Positions 1-7,612 of a stretch of DNA of 32,154 bases are shown piece by piece. Under the pieces are notes generated by a model. It was given only the letters and a program-made list of their open reading frames with translations, searched no databases and was not told the origin of the DNA. Within the stretch, counting starts at the first letter, position 1; each line of letters opens with the position of its first letter. Made by a program: the position numbers and the translations under genes. Source of the DNA: Brevinema andersonii (lineage in GTDB: Bacteria > Spirochaetota > DYKD01); the NCBI GenBank assembly GCA_020722765.1, contig DYKD01000031.1:1-32154 (forward strand), written 5' to 3'.

Positions 1-175
1 CCTCTTCCTTACTGATAACCCCATCAATCCCTTCACGAATCTCATCCAATTGTCCTTGCTCAATAAAGAGAAAAAAAAGGCTCTTCTGAAGTCTGTCGCC
101 GTACCTTTTCAGGAACTTGGCCACTCGTACCAGACGTTTCGGATCAGCTATGTCATAGGCTACAAGGAGATTCAT
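1..175 (-). CDS. cas2: Cas2, CRISPR adaptation endonuclease subunit (3' part missing)
   Basis: Cas2 forms the dimer that bridges two Cas1 dimers in the spacer-integration complex. I translated 58 codons on the minus strand from the ATG at 175-173; the frame stays open to the window edge, so the C-terminus is missing. The start MNLLVAYDIADPKRLVRVAK has the first beta-strand ending in the conserved Asp (D8), followed by the Arg/Lys-rich helix. YGDRLQKSLFF matches the family pattern YG.RVQKSVFE in position and spacing. An 8-base T run (minus strand) in the KSLFF region is intact and in frame. It starts 11 bases after the DUF2442 stop and is the last cas gene of the operon seen here. Identification is firm for the N-terminal two thirds. 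Confidence 0.88.
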   Translation of the reverse strand, partial: MNLLVAYDIADPKRLVRVAKFLKRYGDRLQKSLFFLFIEQGQLDEIREGIDGVISKEE

Positions 176-186
176 CAATCAATTCC

Positions 187-426
187 CTAACCCCTTATCT
201 CTCTACTCATTTCATAAAGAGTATCCGCACTCAAATCCTGTTCATGGGGCCATTCAACAAAATACCCCTTGTTCGTGACCTGCTTAAAATAACTTGGATT
301 CTCAAATTCCTGAAAAACACCATCTTTCTTAAACCCTGAGAAATCAACAAGTCTTTTCTCACCAGACTCAAATGTGACTGATAATTTGTAGTCAGATACC
401 CATGATAATTCTTTGATTCTTTTCAT
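187..426 (-). CDS. DUF2442 family small protein
   Basis: A 79-residue protein recognisable as DUF2442. It has the pattern YKLSVTFESGEKRLVDFSGF near the N-terminus, then a PSYFKQV motif and the family's typical ending around WPHEQDLSADTLYEMS. The start at 426 has a GAGGT ribosome-binding site six bases upstream. DUF2442 genes are commonly paired with DUF4160 genes in a toxin-antitoxin-like arrangement, and a shortened DUF4160 reading frame sits seven bases upstream (434-547). The pair lies between cas1 and cas2, which is not part of a standard adaptation module. Biochemical function is unknown; a DNA-binding antitoxin-like role is only inferred from the usual partner. Confidence 0.85.
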   Translation of the reverse strand: MKRIKELSWVSDYKLSVTFESGEKRLVDFSGFKKDGVFQEFENPSYFKQVTNKGYFVEWPHEQDLSADTLYEMSREIRG

Positions 427-433
427 ATCAACC

Positions 434-547
434 TCATTTTAATCCATCAATTTTGGAATTCGGCTGAATATGCGGTTTATGGTGCTTCTGATTATCCCTG
501 AAAAAAATCCTGATGATAATCCCATAAAACATTGAAATTACTGGCAT
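434..547 (-). pseudogene. DUF4160 protein remnant with apparent internal deletion
   Basis: A 37-codon reading frame (ATG 547-545, TGA 436-434). It begins MPVISMFYGIIIRIFFRDN and continues to HHKPHI, the signature N-terminal half of DUF4160 proteins (MP.IS.F.GI.I.M...D...H..PHIH). The ending SKIDGLK resembles the usual DUF4160 C-terminus (KIEPL[RK]). The middle part, normally about 45-50 residues with the W..LH..EL pattern, is absent. The simplest reading is an in-frame internal deletion that left both ends. AAAAGGAG lies about ten bases before the chosen ATG; an in-frame ATG at 556 is too close to it. It may be a dead gene or a shortened functional one; I favour dead, because the missing part is the conserved core. 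Confidence 0.6.
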
Positions 548-620
548 ATCAATCATACTCCTTTTCAAACAAACTGAATAAAGATACTATCCTAAAAATC
601 AAAAAGCAAGATGGTCCAGA

Positions 621-1679
621 TCATTTCAACACCCATGGCTCGTATTTTGACCATTCCCCTGTCAACACTTTTGCAATCGTCCGTGCTTGCACCTCCATGG
701 CACGCCAATAGGAGATTGCGCCTTGTTCCCCTGGTGATGTCGTAGGAGAACGTTTCTTCCTCTCGTATTCAGCAAAAAATTTCCGCTTTCCTTCCTTGGT
801 CAACCAGATGCCACCCTCATCTCCAGGACAAAAATCATCAGGCTTGATGATCTGCTTATTAATCAATGTAAGCACGACAGCGTCAATCACAGCGGACCTG
901 AACTCTTCCATCAAGTCAAGTGCCAGACAAGGTTTTGAATATCGCTCTTTGTGGAGAAATCCCATGTAAGGATCCAATCCCACGGCATGACAGATGGCGA
1001 CCTCGGTTCCAGCAAGGCAGGTGTACCCAAAACTGAGGAGCGCATTGACAGGGTCTTCAGGAGGTCTTTTGGTCCTCTTTGTAAACTTGAAAGCGGGATC
1101 GTCATTACGGATCATGACAGAAAAGTTCTCAAAGTAGATGCGCGTTGCCATACCTTCAATTCCCAAGAGGCTCTCTTCCTCAGCGCAAGAATTCACTTTC
1201 TCCACATAATTCGCCAATTCCTGGATGGATTTCTCTCCAATTTCAGCATGGTTTCGGGAATGTCTCATGAGCATGGCACGCATGTTCAGGATTTTGCCCA
1301 TGATGAAAGCCTTCGCAAGGGTCAAGGAGAGTTCTTTATTATTCACAGAAGCGATAACCTGTTTCTCCCTAAGCAGGGAGTTTTTGGAAAGGGCTGGTTC
1401 AAGATCGCAGATGAACTCCCCGCGCCAATTGAAATAGTTGACACGGATTTCCTCATCGAAAATAAGATCCATCACATCTGCCGTAAATCCCACACGTCCC
1501 ATGCACCAGATTTCAGAGATTTTGAATACAGGGACTTCAAAAAGGAGCTCATCCTCCTTGAATACGGCAATCCTCTTATCCTTCTTACGTACAGAGGCAT
1601 ATTTCTCATCAATATAGAGGACCTTATCATCCTCATCGAGTGAGACTGAAACCTGTTTTTGTTCAACTCCGTTCTCCAT
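621..1679 (-). CDS. cas1: Cas1, CRISPR spacer integrase
   Basis: Cas1 is the metal-dependent integrase that inserts new spacers at the leader end of the array together with Cas2. The 352-residue product is of normal length and has an N-terminal beta domain (about 1-105) and a C-terminal helical catalytic domain. The three metal ligands are visible: Glu175 in LLGIEGMATRIYF, His243 in YMGFLHKERYSKP and Asp255 in LALDLMEEFR. No reverse transcriptase or Cas4 is fused. The start at 1679 has GAGGTG upstream and lies eight bases after the stop of the TerB/J-domain gene, so it is co-transcribed with the effector genes. A 73-base gap (548-620) separates it from the DUF4160 remnant. Confidence 0.95.
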   Translation of the reverse strand: MENGVEQKQVSVSLDEDDKVLYIDEKYASVRKKDKRIAVFKEDELLFEVPVFKISEIWCMGRVGFTADVMDLIFDEEIRVNYFNWRGEFICDLEPALSKNSLLREKQVIASVNNKELSLTLAKAFIMGKILNMRAMLMRHSRNHAEIGEKSIQELANYVEKVNSCAEEESLLGIEGMATRIYFENFSVMIRNDDPAFKFTKRTKRPPEDPVNALLSFGYTCLAGTEVAICHAVGLDPYMGFLHKERYSKPCLALDLMEEFRSAVIDAVVLTLINKQIIKPDDFCPGDEGGIWLTKEGKRKFFAEYERKKRSPTTSPGEQGAISYWRAMEVQARTIAKVLTGEWSKYEPWVLK

Positions 1680-1687
1680 TTTTCACC

Positions 1688-2710
1688 TCATGCAGACTTA
1701 CGTTCTTCCATGATTTTTTCATACGCATCCTGGATTTCCATGAATTTGGCAGTAGCCACATCTGCTGAAAGCCCTGTGCGCACCCCCCTGTCTGGATGAT
1801 ACTTCATAGCCATTCTCCTATAGGCTTCCTTGACAGTCTCATCCGTAGCATTCTGATCCACACCTAATAATGCATAAAGTCTCGCCACCCCCCCGATTTT
1901 GCCTTCAAGAAGTGTCCGAGCAGCGTCCTGCATCCGCTGAAACTCAGATTGTGAAACGCCAAGCCGGGAAGCCATTCTCCACAGAAGCGAAATTTCATTC
2001 TCATGGATTTCCCCATCTGCAATAGCAACAGAGAAAAGATAGTTAATCACGTCCCGGATTTCCGCAGGTTCAAGGACATCCAACAGATCGTCACACACTA
2101 CTTCCAGAGTCATACCTGTGCGTTCTGTCTCATCAATCATCTGACGGATATATTTCAACCCTTTCTGATTCATACCGAACTTCACGTATCTATCTATGAT
2201 AGCCTGACGCTCCACTGAATCAAAATGTCCGTCCGCCTTGGCAACAATCACGCTGAGTGCGATTTCCGCAGAAACAATAAAAACGAGCCTATCATCCTCT
2301 GACTGGAACATAGTCCGTATCAAGGGTTTGGAGCAGTAAGGGCAAAATCGTCCAGTAGGGTTAATGAATGTTTTAACGCAATCTGGACAGAAAGTGAGCG
2401 TATAAGATTTTCCGCATTGGCATTTGTAGCGTCCTGGTCCTGGCACGAGACTCTTATCATGACAACTGGGACAAGTTGCGAGGAAAAACACGTTTCCGCA
2501 GGAATTACACTTCACCCCTGTTTGGGAAGCATACATGGAGATGGGAGCATTACAATTAGGACAATTTCCTTGTAAAATATCTGGATTATAACCAGAGGAT
2601 GAATGATCCGAAGTGGCAGCTCCCCCGATTCCAGCACCGACAATGGCACCGAGAGGCCCTCCGACCATACCGCCAATGATACCACCGACAATAGAACCGA
2701 AAAGGCCCAT
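1688..2710 (-). CDS. Glycine-zipper / zinc-ribbon / TerB / J-domain protein in the cas operon
   Basis: A 340-residue multidomain protein. Residues 1-33 are almost only Gly, Ala, Ile and Val in glycine-zipper spacing, suggesting membrane insertion or oligomerisation. Three Cys4 zinc ribbons follow (C50/C53/C68/C71, C80/C83/C97/C99, C108/C111/C123/C126). Residues about 140-265 look like a TerB-type helical domain with acidic repeats KADGHFDSVERQAI and IADGEIHENE. The C-terminus is a J domain (about 278-338) with HPD at 305-307, the residues that stimulate DnaK-type ATPases. The TerB-J combination resembles DjlA. It is embedded between the CARF-RelE-like gene (22 bases upstream) and cas1 (eight bases downstream), with a GGAGGA site before the ATG. 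Its role in CRISPR immunity is unknown; chaperone recruitment is an inference. Confidence 0.85.
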   Translation of the reverse strand: MGLFGSIVGGIIGGMVGGPLGAIVGAGIGGAATSDHSSSGYNPDILQGNCPNCNAPISMYASQTGVKCNSCGNVFFLATCPSCHDKSLVPGPGRYKCQCGKSYTLTFCPDCVKTFINPTGRFCPYCSKPLIRTMFQSEDDRLVFIVSAEIALSVIVAKADGHFDSVERQAIIDRYVKFGMNQKGLKYIRQMIDETERTGMTLEVVCDDLLDVLEPAEIRDVINYLFSVAIADGEIHENEISLLWRMASRLGVSQSEFQRMQDAARTLLEGKIGGVARLYALLGVDQNATDETVKEAYRRMAMKYHPDRGVRTGLSADVATAKFMEIQDAYEKIMEERKSA

Positions 2711-2732
2711 AAAATTCCTCCTTTAATATGGT

Positions 2733-3875
2733 TTATAGATGTTTATCCAGTTGATCGAGAATCCAATTTCCTTGTGAATCTTTGTGGAGAAAAACACGGC
2801 CAGCATTGCCGTCAGACCAGGCGTAAAACTCATGGGTGGAGCCAGGAACCGGACTGCCACTTGAAATATCTTTGAGATTGAATCTTTTCAAAATCTGACC
2901 TTTGAGAAGGTAAATGACAAAATTATCAATTTTTTCATTTAACATCTGAAACTGGCGACTTTCCAACCCTTTACAAGAATCCAGAAATTTCTGGGAGAAT
3001 TTAATCTTAGGATGAGGAGAAGCAAGAAGCGATTTAGAATAAAGGTCATCCTGCAATTTTTTGACAAGCACAAAACCCAAAGCGCTGAAGGATGCCTGTT
3101 GACCATCAGGTTCATACAGATGTTTGGGCAGGTCGTCAAATTCCTTAAGAGGCAAAAAGTCATCCTGGAGAAGGATGCGGCGTAACTTCGGCAGATGCGG
3201 TTCCAAGGAATGGAGCAGCTGAGATTCGAGTGAAAAAGGGAGTATAGGTATATGGACAAGATGATCTGCGGTTTCAAAGATGTAAAAGATATCATCCGCA
3301 TACGCCATACCAATGGCTTGAAGAAATCCGCTGACAGATTTGAAACCACCAGTGAGGTTGAAGACAATCCTGTAACCAGCACGTTTATAGGACTGAAGAT
3401 TGAAATCAGCATCACTGTCACCAAGAACCGCTTTGAGAATGCCCAAGGACGCAAAATGAAAATCTTCTGAATTGGCCGTATTCATCTTAGGCATAGGGAG
3501 AAGCTGGACATTGGTAATGCCATGTACTCGCAATGCTTCCGCAATGACACTGGCAGCCAGAGTTCCGACATAAGTATCCGTATGAAGGAGCATGTGAAGA
3601 TCCTGGGCGCCCGTGGGAAGATGTTTTTTATAATAGGCTGCAAGAGCCTTCATTTCGGCTGATCCAGAGCATTGAACGTCCAGAGGGGAGGCGAGAAAAT
3701 CCGAACGGACTTTCTGGAAATGCTGAACAATCCCTTGTTTTGAGGCTGGATCCAACTCCGCCTCCTTGAGGTTGGAGACGGAGTTGAGGAAATCCCGCAT
3801 AACCTGAGAGACTTTATGCATGAGCAGGGAGGTGCCTGTTGTTGAGAGGATGAGGGAGGGCATGGGGTTAGACAT
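2733..3875 (-). CDS. CARF-domain effector with a RelE-like C-terminus (Cami1-like candidate)
   Basis: A 380-residue putative type III accessory effector. Residues 5-215 are a CARF domain of the APE2256/TIGR02619 type: the first strand runs into STTGTSLL (11-18), and the ligand-loop motif NLTGGFKS lies at 173-180. CARF domains bind cyclic oligoadenylate made by Cas10. Residues about 225-285 could be a small helical linker or winged helix. The last 90 residues (LNEKIDNFVIYLLKG, then NLKDIS, then HEFYAWSDG and GRVFLHKD near the end) follow the helix-helix-beta layout of RelE/HigB-type mRNA interferases. The known CARF-RelE fusion is Cami1, a ribosome-dependent RNase. The CARF part is confident; the RelE part rests on pattern only. 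It overlaps the upstream RAMP gene by eight bases. M5 is an alternative start. Confidence 0.8.
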   Translation of the reverse strand: MSNPMPSLILSTTGTSLLMHKVSQVMRDFLNSVSNLKEAELDPASKQGIVQHFQKVRSDFLASPLDVQCSGSAEMKALAAYYKKHLPTGAQDLHMLLHTDTYVGTLAASVIAEALRVHGITNVQLLPMPKMNTANSEDFHFASLGILKAVLGDSDADFNLQSYKRAGYRIVFNLTGGFKSVSGFLQAIGMAYADDIFYIFETADHLVHIPILPFSLESQLLHSLEPHLPKLRRILLQDDFLPLKEFDDLPKHLYEPDGQQASFSALGFVLVKKLQDDLYSKSLLASPHPKIKFSQKFLDSCKGLESRQFQMLNEKIDNFVIYLLKGQILKRFNLKDISSGSPVPGSTHEFYAWSDGNAGRVFLHKDSQGNWILDQLDKHL

Positions 3876-5751
3876 AAGATTCGAGAACCTTTTTTGCTTT
3901 TTTTATATTTGCAAAATCCTTGTCATTCAGATTAGGATACCCTAGTTTTCCATTCCATTTTTGTGTTGCTACTTGAGGATCTGCCATTGCCAAAATATTT
4001 TTCATCTGTGTTGTATTCAACCAAGTCTGATTGCTGTAGTTTTTTTTGCACCAAGCATCTAAAGTGGAAATCAGTTGTGCATAAAAACTGGGATCCTTAT
4101 GATCTAACAACCCTTTATCCGTTTTTATAGCTGAAATTTCAATCTGAACTGAACCGAAACCGTAGGGTTTAGCCATACCTATAGAATGAGACAAATTGCG
4201 ATTTTCACCCCATGTCAAAGACCATACCAATGATTCTAGTTCAAAACGCGTCAGATTATGAAAGCGAACTGTTCCTTCAAAAACCGACCCTTCAGGCAAA
4301 GGAATAAATTGGACTTCTACATTGGATGTAGGTGCTTGTAAGGGCTTTATCATAGAAGATGGCCTTACTGGATAACGTTTCCAGCCTCTCACTTTTGACT
4401 GTGCACTCATCATTGTTACATAATTGGATTCAGGTGAAGCTAACTCACCTGGTCGAGGAGTTGCCTGTTCGATATAATTAGGATAAAATGTCGGTTTTGG
4501 TGAACCCAGAACTGTCCGGACAGCGTTTCTTGCATGTGAAGGAATTTGAGAGGCCAAACATGTGCCAAATGAGACCCTCCCTTTTAAGGAATGATTTTTT
4601 TCATTTTCATCAACTTTTCCAAACAACACTTCAGCCAAATCTGGTTTAGATTCAAAATGACTTGATGAAGAATGCGAAATGACCTCATGTATGGTATGAT
4701 CATAAGCTAATCTGTACATAAGAGCCAAGCCTAAAGATTTAATTTTGCCCCCTTCTTCCAGAAAAAAAACAGGCATAGCCCTGTTTTCTGCCATTACAGA
4801 TTTCCAATATTTCAATTCATCGTTAGGGTCACCACTGGGGGTGGAATGGATAAATGTAAAATCTTTTACCAATTGTATTGGAAGTTGGATAGCCGGGTTT
4901 ACCTTATGAGGGAAAATAAATTCCATATGTTTTCCTGATTTTCCAGGTACATAATTTAAAGGTTGTCCTGTAAAAACGATTGAACCCTTTAGTGGAGTTT
5001 CCGGGGAATAAGAACGACTAACCTTGGTCACTTTTGAATAGTACAGAGAAACACGACTATGTTTGTGTACGCAAGGAGGGTCGACCTGGTAATAAATTGT
5101 TCTACTATCTCCATACCTCCTATATTTATCTTTCGCAGATTGTTTTCTACCAAGGTCTCGAATACCCAACCCTTTTTCCAAGATTGAATGTTCAACACGA
5201 TAGAAATCACAAGAAGAAAGGATCCAATCCCCCTTCTCATTTTTTTTGATCCAACCAGCTTTCGCTTTTGGCGCATAAGCATTAGATTCCTGTTTTGTAA
5301 TTTTATTGATATAATCCTGTTTATTAGTCAAGTCTCTAATGGAATATCTATGATTATCTACCTGATTCATTTTACCAAAGCTTATCACTTGAAGCACATT
5401 CCGTATTAACCCCTTCAAGGAGGATCCAGGAATTGCATATTCTCCTGCTTTTGTTGTCTTGAAGAAATCCTTATATTCCTGATCGTTATTCCGGTTTTGA
5501 TCAGGATGTGCCCCTCCATTTCTTATATAAATAGGGGTTTTCGCAGTAATCTTAATATCTATTGTTCCAGAAAAAGAATCCTTAAACGGAACATCATGCG
5601 AAACCTTGTCTGCCCAATCTGGGAAAAAGACAGATGTGCCTAATTTTACAAAATTATAAGGCGAATTTACTTTATTAATAGCAGGGGGATTCCTATAACC
5701 ACCATGATAATTACCTCCACCATTATGTCTTTGAGGATGATACTGTCCCAT
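3868..5751 (-). CDS. Type III RAMP protein, TIGR03986 type (Cas7-like)
   Basis: A 627-residue RAMP-superfamily subunit. After a Gly/His/Asn-rich N-terminal tail (1-35), the stretch SPYNFVKLGTSVFFPDWADK and the following VSHDVPF are the hallmark of the TIGR03986 family. Next come TPIYIRNGG and IPGSSLKGLIRNV, the usual Cas7 strand and the loop-helix that positions crRNA. A second RAMP-like segment near the C-terminus ends in SHSIGMAKPYGFGSV, the glycine-rich loop. Such proteins form part of the crRNA-binding backbone in type III-D loci. The start codon overlaps the preceding gene's stop by one base (TAATG), with AAGGAGG upstream, so translation is coupled. Whether a cleavage-active Asp is present cannot be settled without alignment. 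Confidence 0.85.
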   Translation of the reverse strand: MGQYHPQRHNGGGNYHGGYRNPPAINKVNSPYNFVKLGTSVFFPDWADKVSHDVPFKDSFSGTIDIKITAKTPIYIRNGGAHPDQNRNNDQEYKDFFKTTKAGEYAIPGSSLKGLIRNVLQVISFGKMNQVDNHRYSIRDLTNKQDYINKITKQESNAYAPKAKAGWIKKNEKGDWILSSCDFYRVEHSILEKGLGIRDLGRKQSAKDKYRRYGDSRTIYYQVDPPCVHKHSRVSLYYSKVTKVSRSYSPETPLKGSIVFTGQPLNYVPGKSGKHMEFIFPHKVNPAIQLPIQLVKDFTFIHSTPSGDPNDELKYWKSVMAENRAMPVFFLEEGGKIKSLGLALMYRLAYDHTIHEVISHSSSSHFESKPDLAEVLFGKVDENEKNHSLKGRVSFGTCLASQIPSHARNAVRTVLGSPKPTFYPNYIEQATPRPGELASPESNYVTMMSAQSKVRGWKRYPVRPSSMIKPLQAPTSNVEVQFIPLPEGSVFEGTVRFHNLTRFELESLVWSLTWGENRNLSHSIGMAKPYGFGSVQIEISAIKTDKGLLDHKDPSFYAQLISTLDAWCKKNYSNQTWLNTTQMKNILAMADPQVATQKWNGKLGYPNLNDKDFANIKKAKKVLESYV

Positions 5752-6212
5752 TATTTTCCTCCTTTGGAAATTCCAGCGAAACGGCTAACCATAGGTCGCC
5801 ATTCCTTCTGTTCCATTATCTCTTGAATACTATAACCAACAACATACTTATGAAAAGACCCATCTTTTGCAAGAAGGCTTTTCTCCACGAGCAACCCTTC
5901 CTTCTCCCCCACTTCTGTCAATATGGAAAGAGACCAACCGGCCTGCGTTCTTCTCAGATGAAGACTCTTTTTATCATTGACTCTCTCACCAAGTAAGGGC
6001 CACCATGTTGCTTCTGCCTTATCATCTTTTCCTAATAATTTGATATCTGGAGAATCCACAACCTGCAGCCAACCTTCGCCACCGAAACTGTTGAATTGCT
6101 CCATCACTCGTTTTGCGTCAACCACTGTCTCTTCTTTCACATCTATAACACCTTTACGGAATTCCTTTCCTGTTACATCCTTTAACGCTTTTATCTCTTT
6201 GTCCATACTCAT
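5751..6212 (-). CDS. csx19: Csx19-like small subunit of a type III-D system
   Basis: A 153-residue protein starting at the ATG whose bases overlap the TGA of the upstream cas7 gene (ATGA), with GGGAGG seven bases before it. An ATG 21 bases further upstream is less likely. I do not recognise it by strong motif. It is mixed alpha/beta, with LHLRRTQAGWSLSILTEVGE in the middle and ending near VSRFAGISKGG. Its position between a tandem cas7 and a TIGR03986-type RAMP, its size, and an Arg-Trp strand followed by a C-terminal SRF motif fit Csx19 (TIGR03984) of III-D loci. Csx19's biochemical role is poorly defined. An alternative is a Cas11-type small subunit, but the visible pattern is not purely helical. 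Confidence 0.5.
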   Translation of the reverse strand: MSMDKEIKALKDVTGKEFRKGVIDVKEETVVDAKRVMEQFNSFGGEGWLQVVDSPDIKLLGKDDKAEATWWPLLGERVNDKKSLHLRRTQAGWSLSILTEVGEKEGLLVEKSLLAKDGSFHKYVVGYSIQEIMEQKEWRPMVSRFAGISKGGK

Positions 6213-7612
6213 GATTGTGCCTCCCATTTCCAAGTACCTTTGAAATATCCATGACCCCGACCAGACCCGGCTCCCATCTGGAGACGTCCTTGCGCAAGAT
6301 CATCAAAACTCTTTTCTAAAGCCACAAGAATATCTTTATCTATTTTTTCAACTGCCTCTTTCCCAAGAAGAGTGACGGACAAACCTTCTGCGAAGGGAGA
6401 GCCTTGCCAAAAAGGCCTTTCAGAGAAGAGCATTCCTTCCCGAGCTCCACCTGTAAACCGATCGATTGCCACATGGTGAAGCAACCGGGATTCAGGGGGA
6501 TTCGCCACATACATGTCATCAATAAGAACGCGTCCCCTCTGACCTTCCAGTTTCCCATCTGAATCCTTGATGGAACCAAAAAGCTCACGCACCGCTTCAT
6601 TCTTTTCCGCAGTGGAATGCGCTTTAATCTCTTCAGGCGTCATGTGATCCGCAAACCTACCCTTCAGTGCATTATAGTGAAAAGCCACGCGATGCGCAAT
6701 CGCCCCCTTGACAGAAGCAGCAGGAATAAGAACCACATTCTCTTGAACCTGCCCCACATCGCCATTCCAGACAATCCTATCATCACGAACTGGAGCCATA
6801 TCCGCATCATCCTTGTATTCTTGCCTGTTTTCCTTCTCTACATCCACGCCCCCGCCCCACATCCAATAACCTTCAGGTTGAATTGATATATTGGCAACAG
6901 ATGCTGAGGAGGCTTTGAGGCCTATTGACTTCTGTTGTAAAACTTGCGGATCAACTTTCAAAGAAACAGACAATTGCGAGTAATCAGCAAAGTCTTTCGC
7001 ATTCTGAAGATCAAACACTCTTTCTTTAATATTAATAACCTTGAAAGCCCCAAAACCATGGCGAGTGCCTCCACCAAAGCGTACCATTGGATCGTGCAAC
7101 AGATCTAAAAGCTGTTTCCATACTGGATCATTTCTATCTGAAACAAGTTCCATTTCAAAGGTGAAACGATGACCCGCACAGACAACTTCTTCATCAAATT
7201 TACCATGATCGTCCACAACGCCCTGATGGTTGATACGAACCCTGTCGCGAGTTGTTTTTGATTTTGCTGATGACAGAATCGGATCAGAGCTTATCAGACT
7301 CGAATCAATAATTCCTTCAACAATTTTGTTATTCTTGTCATGCACATTGGCCCAAGAAAAAGTAATGCGAGAACCTCTGCCATCACGTTTCTCTTGAAAA
7401 CCAAAGACATCGTTGCAGGATCGCTCACCAGCAATAGATTTGAATGCTGACCTGATCACACCAGCCAGACTGGAACCTGGAATAGTGGCCAGTCCGTTCG
7501 CATCCGTGACAACCAATTCATCTTTTGATTCATCGCCTCTGCCTGCGCCTATCTTGAACGGTGTCGTGAACTCTATGGTCACACGAGCTAAATGTCTGAA
7601 ATTGAGTGCCAT
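6209..7612 (-). CDS. cas7: Tandem Cas7 (two Csm3-like RAMP domains in one chain)
   Basis: A 467-residue backbone subunit with two Cas7 domains. Domain 1 (about 1-200) has FKIGAGRGDESKDELVV, IPGSSLAGVIRSAF and the glycine loop RFGGGTRHGFGAF. Domain 2 (about 225-467) has GYWMWGGGVDV, IPAASVKGAIAHR and QMGAGSGRGHGYF. Each domain contributes one crRNA-binding segment, and acidic residues in the first loop (around D25-D29, and the Asp in GGGVD) are candidates for target-RNA cleavage, as Asp33 is in Csm3. The start shares a base with the csx10 stop (TAATG) and has GGAGG upstream. Fused Cas7 domains are typical of III-D and of the lineage leading to III-E. Confidence 0.9.
   Translation of the reverse strand: MALNFRHLARVTIEFTTPFKIGAGRGDESKDELVVTDANGLATIPGSSLAGVIRSAFKSIAGERSCNDVFGFQEKRDGRGSRITFSWANVHDKNNKIVEGIIDSSLISSDPILSSAKSKTTRDRVRINHQGVVDDHGKFDEEVVCAGHRFTFEMELVSDRNDPVWKQLLDLLHDPMVRFGGGTRHGFGAFKVINIKERVFDLQNAKDFADYSQLSVSLKVDPQVLQQKSIGLKASSASVANISIQPEGYWMWGGGVDVEKENRQEYKDDADMAPVRDDRIVWNGDVGQVQENVVLIPAASVKGAIAHRVAFHYNALKGRFADHMTPEEIKAHSTAEKNEAVRELFGSIKDSDGKLEGQRGRVLIDDMYVANPPESRLLHHVAIDRFTGGAREGMLFSERPFWQGSPFAEGLSVTLLGKEAVEKIDKDILVALEKSFDDLAQGRLQMGAGSGRGHGYFKGTWKWEAQS

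Noticed and set aside
1-620. CRISPR array expected next to cas2
   Set aside because: No evenly spaced direct repeats are present in this segment or elsewhere in the window; the array may lie left of position 1.
951-1643. 230-codon plus-strand frame
   Set aside because: It is antisense to cas1, whose catalytic motifs are intact, and has no ribosome-binding site.
3868-5751. TIGR03986-type RAMP as a cryptic Cas6
   Set aside because: Its motifs are those of Cas7-like backbone proteins; no Cas6-type catalytic His arrangement is recognisable.
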